Below are positions 1-6,190 of a stretch of DNA of 6,822 bases, piece after piece. Both the position numbers and the translations under genes were made by a program. The stretch comes from RGIG3009 sp045541495 (GTDB lineage Bacteria; Bacillota; Clostridia; Oscillospirales; Acutalibacteraceae): NCBI GenBank assembly GCA_045541495.1, contig JAZQJE010000033.1:1-6822 (forward strand). The letters run 5' to 3'. The notes under the pieces are model-generated. The model did not search any database, was not told where the DNA came from, and saw only the letters and a program-made list of their open reading frames with translations. Each line of letters starts with the position of its first letter. The stretch's first letter is position 1.

Positions 1-158
1 GCTGTTCGTTAGCTCTCTTTCGACGCTTAGCGCCTCTTTTTGTCACTCTTTCAAATGACCGGATTCTGTGAATCTGTAAATTAACGGGTAGTTAATTCTC
101 TCGTCTTTTGCATTGTTTAATTTTCAAGGTCCTCGCCCGCCCCCGTGCAGGGGAGAGC
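1..158 (-). other. rRNA operon leader (16S gene expected beyond left edge)
   Basis: Transcribed leftward from the promoter at 165-193. Read on the minus strand, the segment at 129-111 is CCTTGAAAATTAAACAATG. This strongly resembles the boxA-like stretch (CTTTGAAAACTAAACAA) that precedes 16S rRNA in Bacillus and other Firmicutes. Further on, TACCCGTTAATTTACAG resembles the TACCTGTTAATTCAG I remember from the B. subtilis leader. A 7-bp hairpin (79-85 with 91-97) lies in this part. The mature 16S start (AGAGTTTGATC...) is not reached, so no rRNA gene is called here. The comparison is from memory. A 16S-23S spacer carries similar motifs, but a promoter directly upstream favours an operon leader. 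Confidence 0.68.
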
Positions 159-164
159 CTTTTC

Positions 165-193
165 ATAATATCATCGCTTTTCCCATTTGTCAA
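165..193 (-). promoter_or_regulatory. Strong sigma-A promoter, probably for an rRNA operon
   Basis: On the minus strand there is a perfect -35 TTGACA (193-188), a 17-base spacer and a -10 TATTAT (170-165), one mismatch from TATAAT. Transcription would start near 158. It begins 31 bases after the flippase stop codon, and no open reading frame follows it. The sequence after it matches an rRNA leader, so rRNA is the likely product. Confidence 0.82.
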
Positions 194-195
194 CG

Positions 196-233
196 ATTTT
201 TTTTGCGAAAAACGGATATTTTTTTAATTTTTT
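196..233 (-). promoter_or_regulatory. Candidate UP element upstream of the rRNA promoter
   Basis: Immediately upstream of the -35 box on the minus strand lie several A-tracts (complement of T runs at 197-204, 219-225 and 228-233). Such A/T-rich DNA is typical of UP elements that bind the RNA polymerase alpha subunit at rRNA promoters. It overlaps the last codons of the flippase gene. Function is inferred from composition and position only. Confidence 0.42.
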
Positions 234-1612
234 CGTTTCAGCAAATGGGCGGCGGTTGCCCACACACCTTTTCCGCATAAAACGAGGGTGCCGGCGCATA
301 ACACCAGTTCCCACACCCACCAAAGAGGCAATTCCCACAACATGATCGCGGTTTGCGCCAACAGGATCACGGAACAACCGACAAGTCGCATCCAATCCCA
401 TCGAATACGGATATAGCGGCGGGTATCCACCAAACGGATGACAAACACCACTACATAGCAAACCAGCGTGGCGGCGGCGGCACCGTTAACACCGTAGATC
501 GGGATCCACCACAGGTTCAGCACCACATTGATCACGGCGCTGACGGCGGCGGTGATGAGAGAACGAACGCTTTTCTTTTCTACCATATAAATGCTGCCGA
601 GGAAATTGACCATACAGGTGAACACCATGGAGATGACCAAGAGCGGAATATACCGCCACGCCTCGTAGTATTTGGGATCAAACAACACATGAGGAATCGC
701 ACGGGTGAACACGATGATCACCGATGCCATGAGGAACAGGAACATACTGTACAAGGACATGACACGGGAATAGAATTTGTCCCGCTCTTTTTCTTCGGTA
801 ACGGCAGAGATCTGCCATGCATCCATAAAAATGCCCGATGCTAACATGATAAGGGACGGAATCTTATAAGCGGCGGCATATAAACCGTTATATTCTTCGC
901 CCCACATATAAGACACAATATAGCGGTCGGACACGTTGGTGATCCACCACAGCACGGTGTTGGGGATCATGGGGACGGCGTATTTGAGCATCGCTTTGGT
1001 GACGGAGCGGTCCAAGGTTTTAAAACGAATAAACCGTCCCAATTTGGCGGTGAAAAACAGGAATAACACCGACAGAAAATCGGAGCAGATGATGGAGAAA
1101 ATATAGCCGAATACGCCCCAGTCCAATACCACCAGATACAGAACATTGAACCCGATGGTGGTGATGGTGCTTAAAATGCCGTCGACGGCAAACAATTTCA
1201 CGCGGTTGTCGGCGCGGACGAATTGCGCGCACAGAGAACGCAAGGAGAACATGAGGACGAACAGGCAGAGCAGCCACACGTTGCCCGACAACAGTTCCAC
1301 CATATTTAAGAGCGGACTGATGGCTAGCAGCAAGAGGAGCCCGCCAATGACAGAGACCAGACCCGTGGTGAACACGTCGCTTTTGCGCACACCTTTATCT
1401 AAACCAAATCGTACCACGGCGTTGGTGATGCCGAGGGTGACAAGGGGCAACAGCAAATTGCCGCTTTGTTGTAACAAGTCGGCGACACCGTATTCCACCT
1501 GTTCCAACACCGCCGTATACAGACGGGTAAGGAAAAAGGTGAGTAGTTTGGAACTGAATGTGCCGATAGCGAAAATCATGGTATTGGATACCAGCCGTTT
1601 ATATTTATCCAC
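224..1612 (-). CDS. Polysaccharide/oligosaccharide flippase (Wzx-like, MATE/MOP superfamily)
   Basis: A 462-residue integral membrane protein, probably flipping lipid-linked glycan units across the cytoplasmic membrane for cell-surface polysaccharide. Hydrophobic segments run through its whole length (for example about 8-28, 52-68, 82-104, 112-130, 148-164, 170-188, 213-226, 286-304, 322-342, 352-372, 377-395, 410-428 and 430-447), which fits the 12-14 helices of the family. The stretch DRYIVSYMWGEEYNGLYAAA (229-248) is a typical flippase motif. The usual family length is 400-500 residues. I chose the GTG at 1612 because AGGAGG lies 7 bases upstream and a good promoter sits inside the longer open frame that starts at 1714. 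The last gene before the rRNA promoter, it shows no clear terminator of its own. The glycan substrate cannot be told from sequence, and a MurJ- or spore-type flippase of the same superfamily is not excluded. Confidence 0.92.
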   Translation of the reverse strand: MDKYKRLVSNTMIFAIGTFSSKLLTFFLTRLYTAVLEQVEYGVADLLQQSGNLLLPLVTLGITNAVVRFGLDKGVRKSDVFTTGLVSVIGGLLLLLAISPLLNMVELLSGNVWLLCLFVLMFSLRSLCAQFVRADNRVKLFAVDGILSTITTIGFNVLYLVVLDWGVFGYIFSIICSDFLSVLFLFFTAKLGRFIRFKTLDRSVTKAMLKYAVPMIPNTVLWWITNVSDRYIVSYMWGEEYNGLYAAAYKIPSLIMLASGIFMDAWQISAVTEEKERDKFYSRVMSLYSMFLFLMASVIIVFTRAIPHVLFDPKYYEAWRYIPLLVISMVFTCMVNFLGSIYMVEKKSVRSLITAAVSAVINVVLNLWWIPIYGVNGAAAATLVCYVVVFVIRLVDTRRYIRIRWDWMRLVGCSVILLAQTAIMLWELPLWWVWELVLCAGTLVLCGKGVWATAAHLLKRKN

Positions 1613-1619
1613 GGGATCA

Positions 1620-1625
1620 CCTCCT
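1620..1625 (-). promoter_or_regulatory. Ribosome binding site that fixes the flippase GTG start
   Basis: A perfect AGGAGG on the minus strand lies 7 bases upstream of the GTG at 1612-1610. The ATG at 1714 has no comparable site, so the GTG start is preferred. Confidence 0.87.
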
Positions 1626-1642
1626 GTTCGGTCGTATCTTTT

Positions 1643-1671
1643 AGCATACCCATATTTTGGGTGAATGTCAA
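1643..1671 (-). promoter_or_regulatory. Sigma-A promoter of the flippase gene
   Basis: On the minus strand there is a perfect -35 TTGACA (1671-1666), a 17-base spacer and a -10 TATGCT (1648-1643). Transcription would start near 1636, giving a leader of about 24 bases that contains the AGGAGG. It lies just after the terminator of the upstream S1-domain gene, so the two genes are separate transcription units. Confidence 0.8.
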
Positions 1672-1696
1672 GTGTCCCGCGTTTTACGAAATATGG

Positions 1697-1724
1697 CAAA
1701 AAGCCGTCGATCATGTCGACGGCT
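1697..1724 (-). terminator. Intrinsic terminator of the S1-domain gene
   Basis: On the minus strand a perfect 9-bp stem (AGCCGTCGA / TCGACGGCT) with a 5-base loop is followed by five T residues. It begins 5 bases after the stop codon of the S1-domain gene. Confidence 0.9.
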
Positions 1725-1729
1725 CATAG

Positions 1730-2707
1730 TTATTCAAATACGGTTTCGATGATCTTGCCGCAACCGGGGGGTGAGTATTGCCAGCGATCGATGTGCCCCT
1801 CGGTGATGAAATAGTTAAGCGGCGGCGGACATTCGCCGGTATCTTCGGAATCGATGAGTACCAGCTTTAGCTTCATTTTATCCGCTAAAATGTTTTTGAT
1901 ATAGACCCCCGCGTGCTGACCCACGCGCACGCCCTCTCGCGGTTCTGCCAATCCCGCCAAGTTGGGGGTGAGTTCCACAAAAATACCGTAGTCTTCCACG
2001 GAGCGGACGATGCCCATCACGGTCTCCCCTTGGCTGAATAGGGCGGCGTTTTCCTCCCACGTGCCCAGCAGTTCTCGTTGGGATAAGCAGATACGGTTGG
2101 CTTCGATGGACGACACTGCCGCATAGATGTCCATACCCACACACAGGCGGTCGCCCGGATGGGCAATGCGGCTGACGGAGATACTGGCGATGGGAAGCAA
2201 GGCGGGAATACCGCATCCAATATCGCAAAAAGCACCAAAGGTTTCCAGTCGTGTGACCCGCGCGCCGATCACATCGCCCCGATGAAGCCGATCGATATAG
2301 TCCCGCCGGCATTTCTCCTGAGCGGCGCGGCGGGAACAGACGGCGCGGCGTTTGCCGTCGGGGGTGATCTCAAAATGGGTGACAATAAAACTGACGGGTT
2401 TGGACACCCGTGAAATGAGGGCAATATCCCGCGTGGTGCCTTCGGCGATACCCAGCGCACCCTCTTCGTAAGGGATGATGCCTTCCATGCAGGGAAGTTC
2501 GATGTGCAGGTTATGTTCGCTGTCGCACAGCACGGCGCGGGCTTCGACGATCTCGCCCGCCACGGCGGCTTCCGCCAAAGCAACTTCACTGCGAATACGA
2601 CGGCGATTGGCAAGGGTGTTGAGCAACACCCCTTCGGGGAAAAATTCTTCCATTTGAACAGTCATTCCTTTCGGGCAGGTATCTTTTGTTTCGATCATCT
2701 GTTGCAT
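1730..2707 (-). CDS. S1 RNA-binding-domain protein (ribosomal protein S1-like)
   Basis: A 325-residue soluble protein with S1-type OB-fold repeats, expected to bind RNA. The clearest S1 domain is at about 143-212: it opens with GDVIGARVTRLETFGAFCDI and closes with ICLSQREL, the usual end of an S1 repeat. A second is at about 227-285 (GETVMGIVRSVEDYGIFVEL). A weaker S1-like region is at about 53-125. The protein is shorter than E. coli S1 (six repeats) and resembles the short S1-type proteins that I recall from Oscillospiraceae. Whether it acts in translation initiation or in RNA turnover is not shown. The ATG at 2707 is chosen because AAAGGAAGG lies 7 bases upstream. Met-19 is a possible alternative start, but its nearest AAAGGA is 12 bases away. 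The gene is divergent from the ROK-like gene and has its own terminator. Confidence 0.88.
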   Translation of the reverse strand: MQQMIETKDTCPKGMTVQMEEFFPEGVLLNTLANRRRIRSEVALAEAAVAGEIVEARAVLCDSEHNLHIELPCMEGIIPYEEGALGIAEGTTRDIALISRVSKPVSFIVTHFEITPDGKRRAVCSRRAAQEKCRRDYIDRLHRGDVIGARVTRLETFGAFCDIGCGIPALLPIASISVSRIAHPGDRLCVGMDIYAAVSSIEANRICLSQRELLGTWEENAALFSQGETVMGIVRSVEDYGIFVELTPNLAGLAEPREGVRVGQHAGVYIKNILADKMKLKLVLIDSEDTGECPPPLNYFITEGHIDRWQYSPPGCGKIIETVFE

Positions 2708-2714
2708 ATATATG

Positions 2715-2723
2715 CCTTCCTTT
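2715..2723 (-). promoter_or_regulatory. Ribosome binding site that fixes the S1-domain gene start
   Basis: AAAGGAAGG on the minus strand, 7 bases before the ATG at 2707. It favours this start over the in-frame ATGs at codons 4, 15 and 19. Confidence 0.75.
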
Positions 2724-2771
2724 GTTGTTCCATGCGGTAATTTCGACGGATTTTAAAAAAATATAAGCCAA

Positions 2772-2792
2772 AAACGCCTTGTTACGGCGTTT
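2772..2792. repeat. Inverted repeat in the divergent intergenic region
   Basis: AAACGCC and GGCGTTT form perfect 7-bp arms around a 7-base centre. On the plus strand the repeat covers the -35 box of the ROK-like gene promoter, as an operator would. On the minus strand it would form a hairpin followed directly by a T run, so it could instead act as an intrinsic terminator or attenuator ahead of the S1-domain gene. The sequence alone does not decide between these. Confidence 0.55.
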
Positions 2793-2807
2793 ATGCCTTG
2801 TTATAAT
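2779..2807 (+). promoter_or_regulatory. Sigma-A promoter of the ROK-like gene
   Basis: A -35 TTGTTA (2779-2784), a 17-base spacer and a perfect -10 TATAAT (2802-2807). Transcription would start near 2814, giving a leader of about 29 bases with AAAGGGAG (2824-2831) before the ATG at 2843. I found no equally good promoter for the divergent S1-domain gene. Confidence 0.76.
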
Positions 2808-2842
2808 TAAGATACCATATTGGAAAGGGAGTTTTTTGTAGA

Positions 2843-4228
2843 ATGAATGTACATGGACTGAAAATTTCCGTAAAAAATCTGCCTGTATTGGATCAAGGAT
2901 TTATTCCCATGGCGGCGTTTTGCCGTGATTTTGAAAAATCCGCTGAAAACGGCAAGGAGATCGCCATTGCCGTAGAACGCAATCAAGGTCAAACAGCGGT
3001 GCGCCGCGTTCGTATTCACGGTACGGCCGCCATGCGTGAGGCGGACGCCGTATACGTGGATCGCACGGTGAAAATGCTGTTGTGGGCTTACGGCGGATAT
3101 AAAGTGATGATCTGTGGCGACGATGAGATCGGTGCCGTGATCAAAGCCGCTTATACGAAAGGCGGGTCTCGTGAGTTCGATGCCAATTTCATGGCACGAG
3201 TATACGAAAAGCCCTTTGAAGTGATCTGTCTGCCGCTGACGGACGTGCCGCAACCAAAATCGTTGGCACAATCGGTGGGTCGTAACATTGACGGTTGCCG
3301 TATCGGGTTTGACGCAGGCGGCAGTGACCGCAAGGTATCGGCGGTGATCGACGGTGTTTCGGTGTATTCCGAGGAAGTGGTGTGGTTCCCCAAGACCAAT
3401 GCCGATCCCGATTATCATTATGAGGGAATCTTAAGCGCGTTCCGTACCGCGGCTTCCAAGATGCCTCGCGTGGATGCCATCGGCGTATCCTCCGCAGGTG
3501 TGTATATCGATAATCGCGCCATGGTGGCCTCGTTGTTCATCAAAGTGCCGGATGATCTGTTCGACCAGAAAGTGAAGAACATCTATCTCCGTGCCGCCGC
3601 TGAGTTGGGTGAGAATATTCCCATTGAAGTGGCCAACGACGGCGACGTAACTGCATTAGCGGGCGCCATGAGTTTGGAAAAGAATAACATTTTGGGTATC
3701 GCCATGGGTACGTCCGAGGCGGTAGGCTATGTGGACGGCGACGGTAACATCACCGGCTGGCTCAACGAACTGGCCTTTGCTCCTGTAGACCTGCAAGAGG
3801 ATGCCATGGTGGACGAATGGTCGGGCGACAAAGGTTGCGGCGTGAAATACTTCTCGCAGGACAGCGTTATCAAACTGGCACCTCGCGCGGGTATTGAACT
3901 GGACGAAAGTCTCTCCCCCGCTGAAAAGCTGAAAGTGGTACAACACGAAATGGACAAAGGCAATCCCCGTGCCGACGAGATCTATCTGTCTATCGGTACG
4001 TATCTGGGCCATTCGTTGGCTTACTATGCCATGTATTATGACATCGGCGATGTGCTGCTCTTGGGTCGTGTAATGTCCGGTCGCGGCGGCGATATCATCA
4101 TTAGCGAGGCACGCCGCGTGTTGAATGAGGAATATCCCGCGGTAGCCTCTATGGAACTGCACCTGCCGGATGAAAAAATCCGTCGAGTAGGTCAATCGGT
4201 TGCCGCTGCCAGTTTGCCGAAAATCTAA
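2843..4228 (+). CDS. ROK-like sugar-kinase-fold protein with N-terminal extension
   Basis: A 461-residue protein. Residues 1 to about 150 form an extension absent from typical ROK kinases (about 300-320 residues). The rest is ROK/ASKHA-like. The phosphate-1 loop is DAGGSDRKV (157-165). A sugar-site-like stretch VDAIGVSSAGVYID lies at 210-223. The expected catalytic Asp is D266 in ANDGD. The phosphate-2 region is GIAMGTSEAVGYVDGDG (285-301), and an adenosine-side glycine stretch lies at 407-416. The usual ROK zinc site (GHxxxxxxxxxCxCGxxGCxE) is largely lost: E309 aligns with its Glu, F312 replaces the His, and only C332 of the three Cys remains. It may phosphorylate a sugar or be a non-catalytic sensor; the substrate is unknown. 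No helix-turn-helix is evident, so a NagC-type repressor is less likely. The start is the ATG at 2843, with GGGAG 11 bases upstream, a slightly long spacing. The gene is monocistronic, with its own promoter and terminator. Confidence 0.8.
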   Translation: MNVHGLKISVKNLPVLDQGFIPMAAFCRDFEKSAENGKEIAIAVERNQGQTAVRRVRIHGTAAMREADAVYVDRTVKMLLWAYGGYKVMICGDDEIGAVIKAAYTKGGSREFDANFMARVYEKPFEVICLPLTDVPQPKSLAQSVGRNIDGCRIGFDAGGSDRKVSAVIDGVSVYSEEVVWFPKTNADPDYHYEGILSAFRTAASKMPRVDAIGVSSAGVYIDNRAMVASLFIKVPDDLFDQKVKNIYLRAAAELGENIPIEVANDGDVTALAGAMSLEKNNILGIAMGTSEAVGYVDGDGNITGWLNELAFAPVDLQEDAMVDEWSGDKGCGVKYFSQDSVIKLAPRAGIELDESLSPAEKLKVVQHEMDKGNPRADEIYLSIGTYLGHSLAYYAMYYDIGDVLLLGRVMSGRGGDIIISEARRVLNEEYPAVASMELHLPDEKIRRVGQSVAAASLPKI

Positions 4229-4241
4229 ACACCGCAATGAA

Positions 4242-4276
4242 GAACCGCCCGATGTTTCATCGGGCGGTTCGTTTTG
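4242..4276 (+). terminator. Intrinsic terminator of the ROK-like gene
   Basis: A perfect 13-bp stem, GAACCGCCCGATG (4242-4254) with CATCGGGCGGTTC (4258-4270), closes a TTT loop and is followed by GTTTTG. It starts 13 bases after the stop codon and isolates this gene from the deo operon. Confidence 0.93.
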
Positions 4277-4279
4277 TGT

Positions 4280-4366
4280 AAAACATCTCATCACTCTCGC
4301 TTACGCTCGCCAGCTTCCCTTATAGGGGAAGCCTTGTGTTTCTTAGAGCATCTAAAAAGATGTTTT
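4280..4366. repeat. Small intergenic repeat-like element with 9-bp terminal inverted repeats
   Basis: An 87-base segment flanked by perfect inverted repeats AAAACATCT (4280-4288) and AGATGTTTT (4358-4366). Inside is a hairpin GCTTCCC / GGGAAGC (4313-4319 with 4326-4332), and near the right end a weaker hairpin (4348-4353 with 4359-4364). From memory, the core (CTCGCTTACGCTCG, then CAGCTTCCC...GGGGAAGCC) resembles short repeats scattered between genes in Oscillospiraceae genomes. No coding potential is seen. That it is a dispersed repeat is inferred, because only one copy is in this window. Confidence 0.5.
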
Positions 4367-4382
4367 CTTTTGAGGCAAAAGA
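4366..4382. promoter_or_regulatory. Candidate operator at the deo promoter
   Basis: TCTTTTGAGGCAAAAGA is a perfect palindrome with 7-bp arms and a 3-base centre. It lies directly upstream of the -10 region of deoC, where a bound repressor would block polymerase. Its right arm is also part of a direct repeat AAAAGATG (4355-4362 and 4377-4384, 22 bases apart). A DeoR-type repressor is a reasonable candidate binder, but no regulator gene is in the window. Confidence 0.45.
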
Positions 4383-4391
4383 TGGTATACT
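4383..4391 (+). promoter_or_regulatory. Extended -10 promoter of the deoC-deoB-cdd operon
   Basis: TGGTATACT carries the TGn extension and a -10 of TATACT (4386-4391). At 17 bases upstream the -35 position reads TTTTCT (4363-4368), which is weak and falls on the right end of the repeat-like element. The extended -10 probably compensates. The transcript start would be near 4398, leaving a very short leader of about 15 bases. Confidence 0.65.
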
Positions 4392-4400
4392 ATCCTAAAA

Positions 4401-4404
4401 GGAG
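4401..4404 (+). promoter_or_regulatory. Ribosome binding site that fixes the deoC start
   Basis: AAAAGGAG ends at 4404, leaving 8 bases before the ATG at 4413. A possible in-frame GTG at 4404 overlaps this site and so is not the start. Confidence 0.82.
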
Positions 4405-4412
4405 TGACGATC

Positions 4413-5072
4413 ATGATCTCTTTACAAGACATTTTATCAGCAGTGGATCACACCGCTCTGTCCCCTTCCGCCACCCAGGCGGATATTTTAAAACTGTGTG
4501 ACGAAGCGCGGCAATACCGCACCGCCTCGGTGTGTATCCCGCCGTCTTTTGTGCGCACCGCCGTTTCGTATTTAAACGGGGTGATCCCCGTGTGCACGGT
4601 AATCGGGTTTCCCACCGGTTACAGCACCACGGATGTGAAATGCGCCGAGACCCGTGCCGCGTTGGAAGATGGTGCCGACGAGATCGACATGGTCATCAAC
4701 ATCGGTTGGGTAAAAGACGGGCGGTTTGATGAGGTATTGGACGAGATACGCGCCGTGAAAGCGGTGTGCAGCGAGCACATCTTGAAAGTCATCATTGAAA
4801 CCTGTTTGTTGACCGAGGAAGAAAAGATCCGCTTGTGCGATATCGTATCCCACTCCGGTGCGGAGTATATTAAGACATCCACGGGATTTTCCACAGGCGG
4901 CGCCACATTAGAAGATATCGCCCTGTTTGCCGCTCATGTTCACAGCGGGGTGAAGATCAAAGCCGCCGGCGGGATCAAAACCTTAGACGATGCCCGTGCC
5001 TTTTTGGCCCACGGCGCTCATCGGTTGGGGACCAGTTCGGTCGTTCGTGCGATCAAGGCGGGAGAATCCTAA
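4413..5072 (+). CDS. deoC: Deoxyribose-phosphate aldolase (EC 4.1.2.4)
   Basis: A 219-residue class I aldolase that cleaves 2-deoxyribose-5-phosphate to acetaldehyde and glyceraldehyde-3-phosphate in the cytoplasm. Signature parts of the TIM barrel are present in order: VDHTAL (11-16), CTVIGFPTGYSTTDVK (61-76), GADEIDMVINIG (87-98) with D92, KVIIETCLLT (125-134), YIKTSTGFSTGGAT (152-165) with K154 as the Schiff-base lysine, and KIKAAGGIKT (181-190) with K183 as the second active-site lysine. The length is normal for short bacterial DeoC (about 215-225 residues). It is first in the operon; its stop codon is one base from the deoB ATG, which implies translational coupling. Likely controlled through the palindrome at 4366-4382. 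Confidence 0.97.
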   Translation: MISLQDILSAVDHTALSPSATQADILKLCDEARQYRTASVCIPPSFVRTAVSYLNGVIPVCTVIGFPTGYSTTDVKCAETRAALEDGADEIDMVINIGWVKDGRFDEVLDEIRAVKAVCSEHILKVIIETCLLTEEEKIRLCDIVSHSGAEYIKTSTGFSTGGATLEDIALFAAHVHSGVKIKAAGGIKTLDDARAFLAHGAHRLGTSSVVRAIKAGES

Positions 5073-5073
5073 T

Positions 5074-6183
5074 ATGAAACGACGGGTATTTTTGATCGTA
5101 TTGGACAGCGTGGGTATCGGCAACGCGCCCGATGCCGCTCTGTTTGGTGACGAAGGTGCACACACGTTGCGTTCCGTCAGCCGTTCTCCGCAATTTCGTA
5201 TTCCTACTTTATTGGAATTAGGGTTGGGCGCCATTGAGGAATCTGCTTTACCCACCCATACGCCGCGCGCCATGGTGGCGCGGTTGCAAGAACAGTCTCA
5301 GGGAAAAGATACCACCACGGGGCACTGGGAATTGGCGGGAGTGGTTTCAAAAAAACCTTTCCCCACCTACCCCGACGGGTTTCCACCCGAAATCTTGGAG
5401 GCCTTTGAACGAGAAACGGGTTGCGGGACGTTGTGTAACAGGCCCTATTCGGGAACACAGGTGATTGCCGATTACGGTGAAGAACATCTACGCACGAAAA
5501 AACTTATTGTGTATACGTCCGCCGACAGTGTATTTCAAATTGCCGCCCATGAAGATATCGTTTCTCCTGACACCTTATATGAATACTGCCATATTGCGCG
5601 GCGGTTGTTGACAGGGGAACACGCTGTGGGGCGGGTGATCGCCCGTCCCTTTACGGGGACACCTCCTTTTGCTCGCACGCCGCGGCGACGGGATTTTTCC
5701 GTAGAGCCGCCGCAGGAGACCTTGCCCGATAAGGTTAAAGCGGCGGGGCTGGACTGCGTCGCGGTGGGGAAAATCGGCGATATTTTTGCGGGGCGAGGTT
5801 TTACCGAAGCCATTCCCACCCACGGGAACGCCGAGGGAATGGCCATCCTTTCCGCTTTGGCAAAACGGGCGTTTCACGGGTTGTGTTTTGCCAATCTGGT
5901 GGATTTTGACATGGTGTACGGTCATCGCAACGACGTAGATGGGTATGCGGCGGCGCTGTCGGCGTTTGACGAGTGGCTGCCATCCTTTTTGTCGCTGTTA
6001 CAAAAGGACGATGTGATATTGATTACCGCCGACCACGGGTGTGATCCCGCTTATCCCGGCACCGATCACACCAGAGAGATGGTGCCGCTTATCGTATACG
6101 GTGAGGGGGTCGTTCCCGAAAATCGCGGGACGTTACCCTTCACGGCAGTGACCGAACTAGTGCAACATTTTTTAGGAGTGTGA
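5074..6183 (+). CDS. deoB: Phosphopentomutase (EC 5.4.2.7)
   Basis: A 369-residue metalloenzyme of the alkaline phosphatase superfamily that interconverts (deoxy)ribose-1-phosphate and (deoxy)ribose-5-phosphate, feeding DeoC. All expected metal ligands can be matched: D11 (in LDSVGIG), D279 and H284 (in VDFDMVYGHRND), D320 and H321 (in ITADHGCDP) and H332 (in GTDHTRE). The phospho-accepting Thr is in KDTTTGHWE (78-86), probably T80. The cap domain holds YTSADSVFQIAAHE (147-160) and a basic RRRDFS (204-209). It is some 20-30 residues shorter than the roughly 390-400 usual, with no motif missing. The ATG at 5074 follows GGGAG by 9 bases; the longer open frame from 4990 would run inside deoC. 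The stop is 7 bases before cdd. Confidence 0.97.
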   Translation: MKRRVFLIVLDSVGIGNAPDAALFGDEGAHTLRSVSRSPQFRIPTLLELGLGAIEESALPTHTPRAMVARLQEQSQGKDTTTGHWELAGVVSKKPFPTYPDGFPPEILEAFERETGCGTLCNRPYSGTQVIADYGEEHLRTKKLIVYTSADSVFQIAAHEDIVSPDTLYEYCHIARRLLTGEHAVGRVIARPFTGTPPFARTPRRRDFSVEPPQETLPDKVKAAGLDCVAVGKIGDIFAGRGFTEAIPTHGNAEGMAILSALAKRAFHGLCFANLVDFDMVYGHRNDVDGYAAALSAFDEWLPSFLSLLQKDDVILITADHGCDPAYPGTDHTREMVPLIVYGEGVVPENRGTLPFTAVTELVQHFLGV

Positions 6184-6190
6184 GTGATCT

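Noticed and set aside
133..158. GC-rich hairpin as a terminator
   Set aside because: No T run follows on the minus strand, and no gene leads into it on the plus strand. It lies at the start of the rRNA leader.
353..1664. Long plus-strand open frames opposite the flippase gene
   Set aside because: They read as low-complexity His/Asp- or Thr/Arg-rich protein, lack ribosome binding sites, and are antisense shadows of a clear membrane protein.
1613..1714. N-terminal extension of the flippase from an ATG at 1714
   Set aside because: The extension contains the gene's own promoter and lies over the previous gene's terminator. The GTG at 1612 has a perfect ribosome binding site.
2807..4294. Long minus-strand open frames opposite the ROK-like gene (about 203 and 212 residues)
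   Set aside because: Antisense shadows: no family motifs and no supporting start signals, while the plus-strand gene has a promoter, conserved motifs and a terminator.
4990..5073. N-terminal extension of DeoB overlapping deoC
   Set aside because: It adds 28 residues unlike the family. The ATG at 5074 begins the expected N-terminus (MKRRVFLIVLDS) and has a ribosome binding site.
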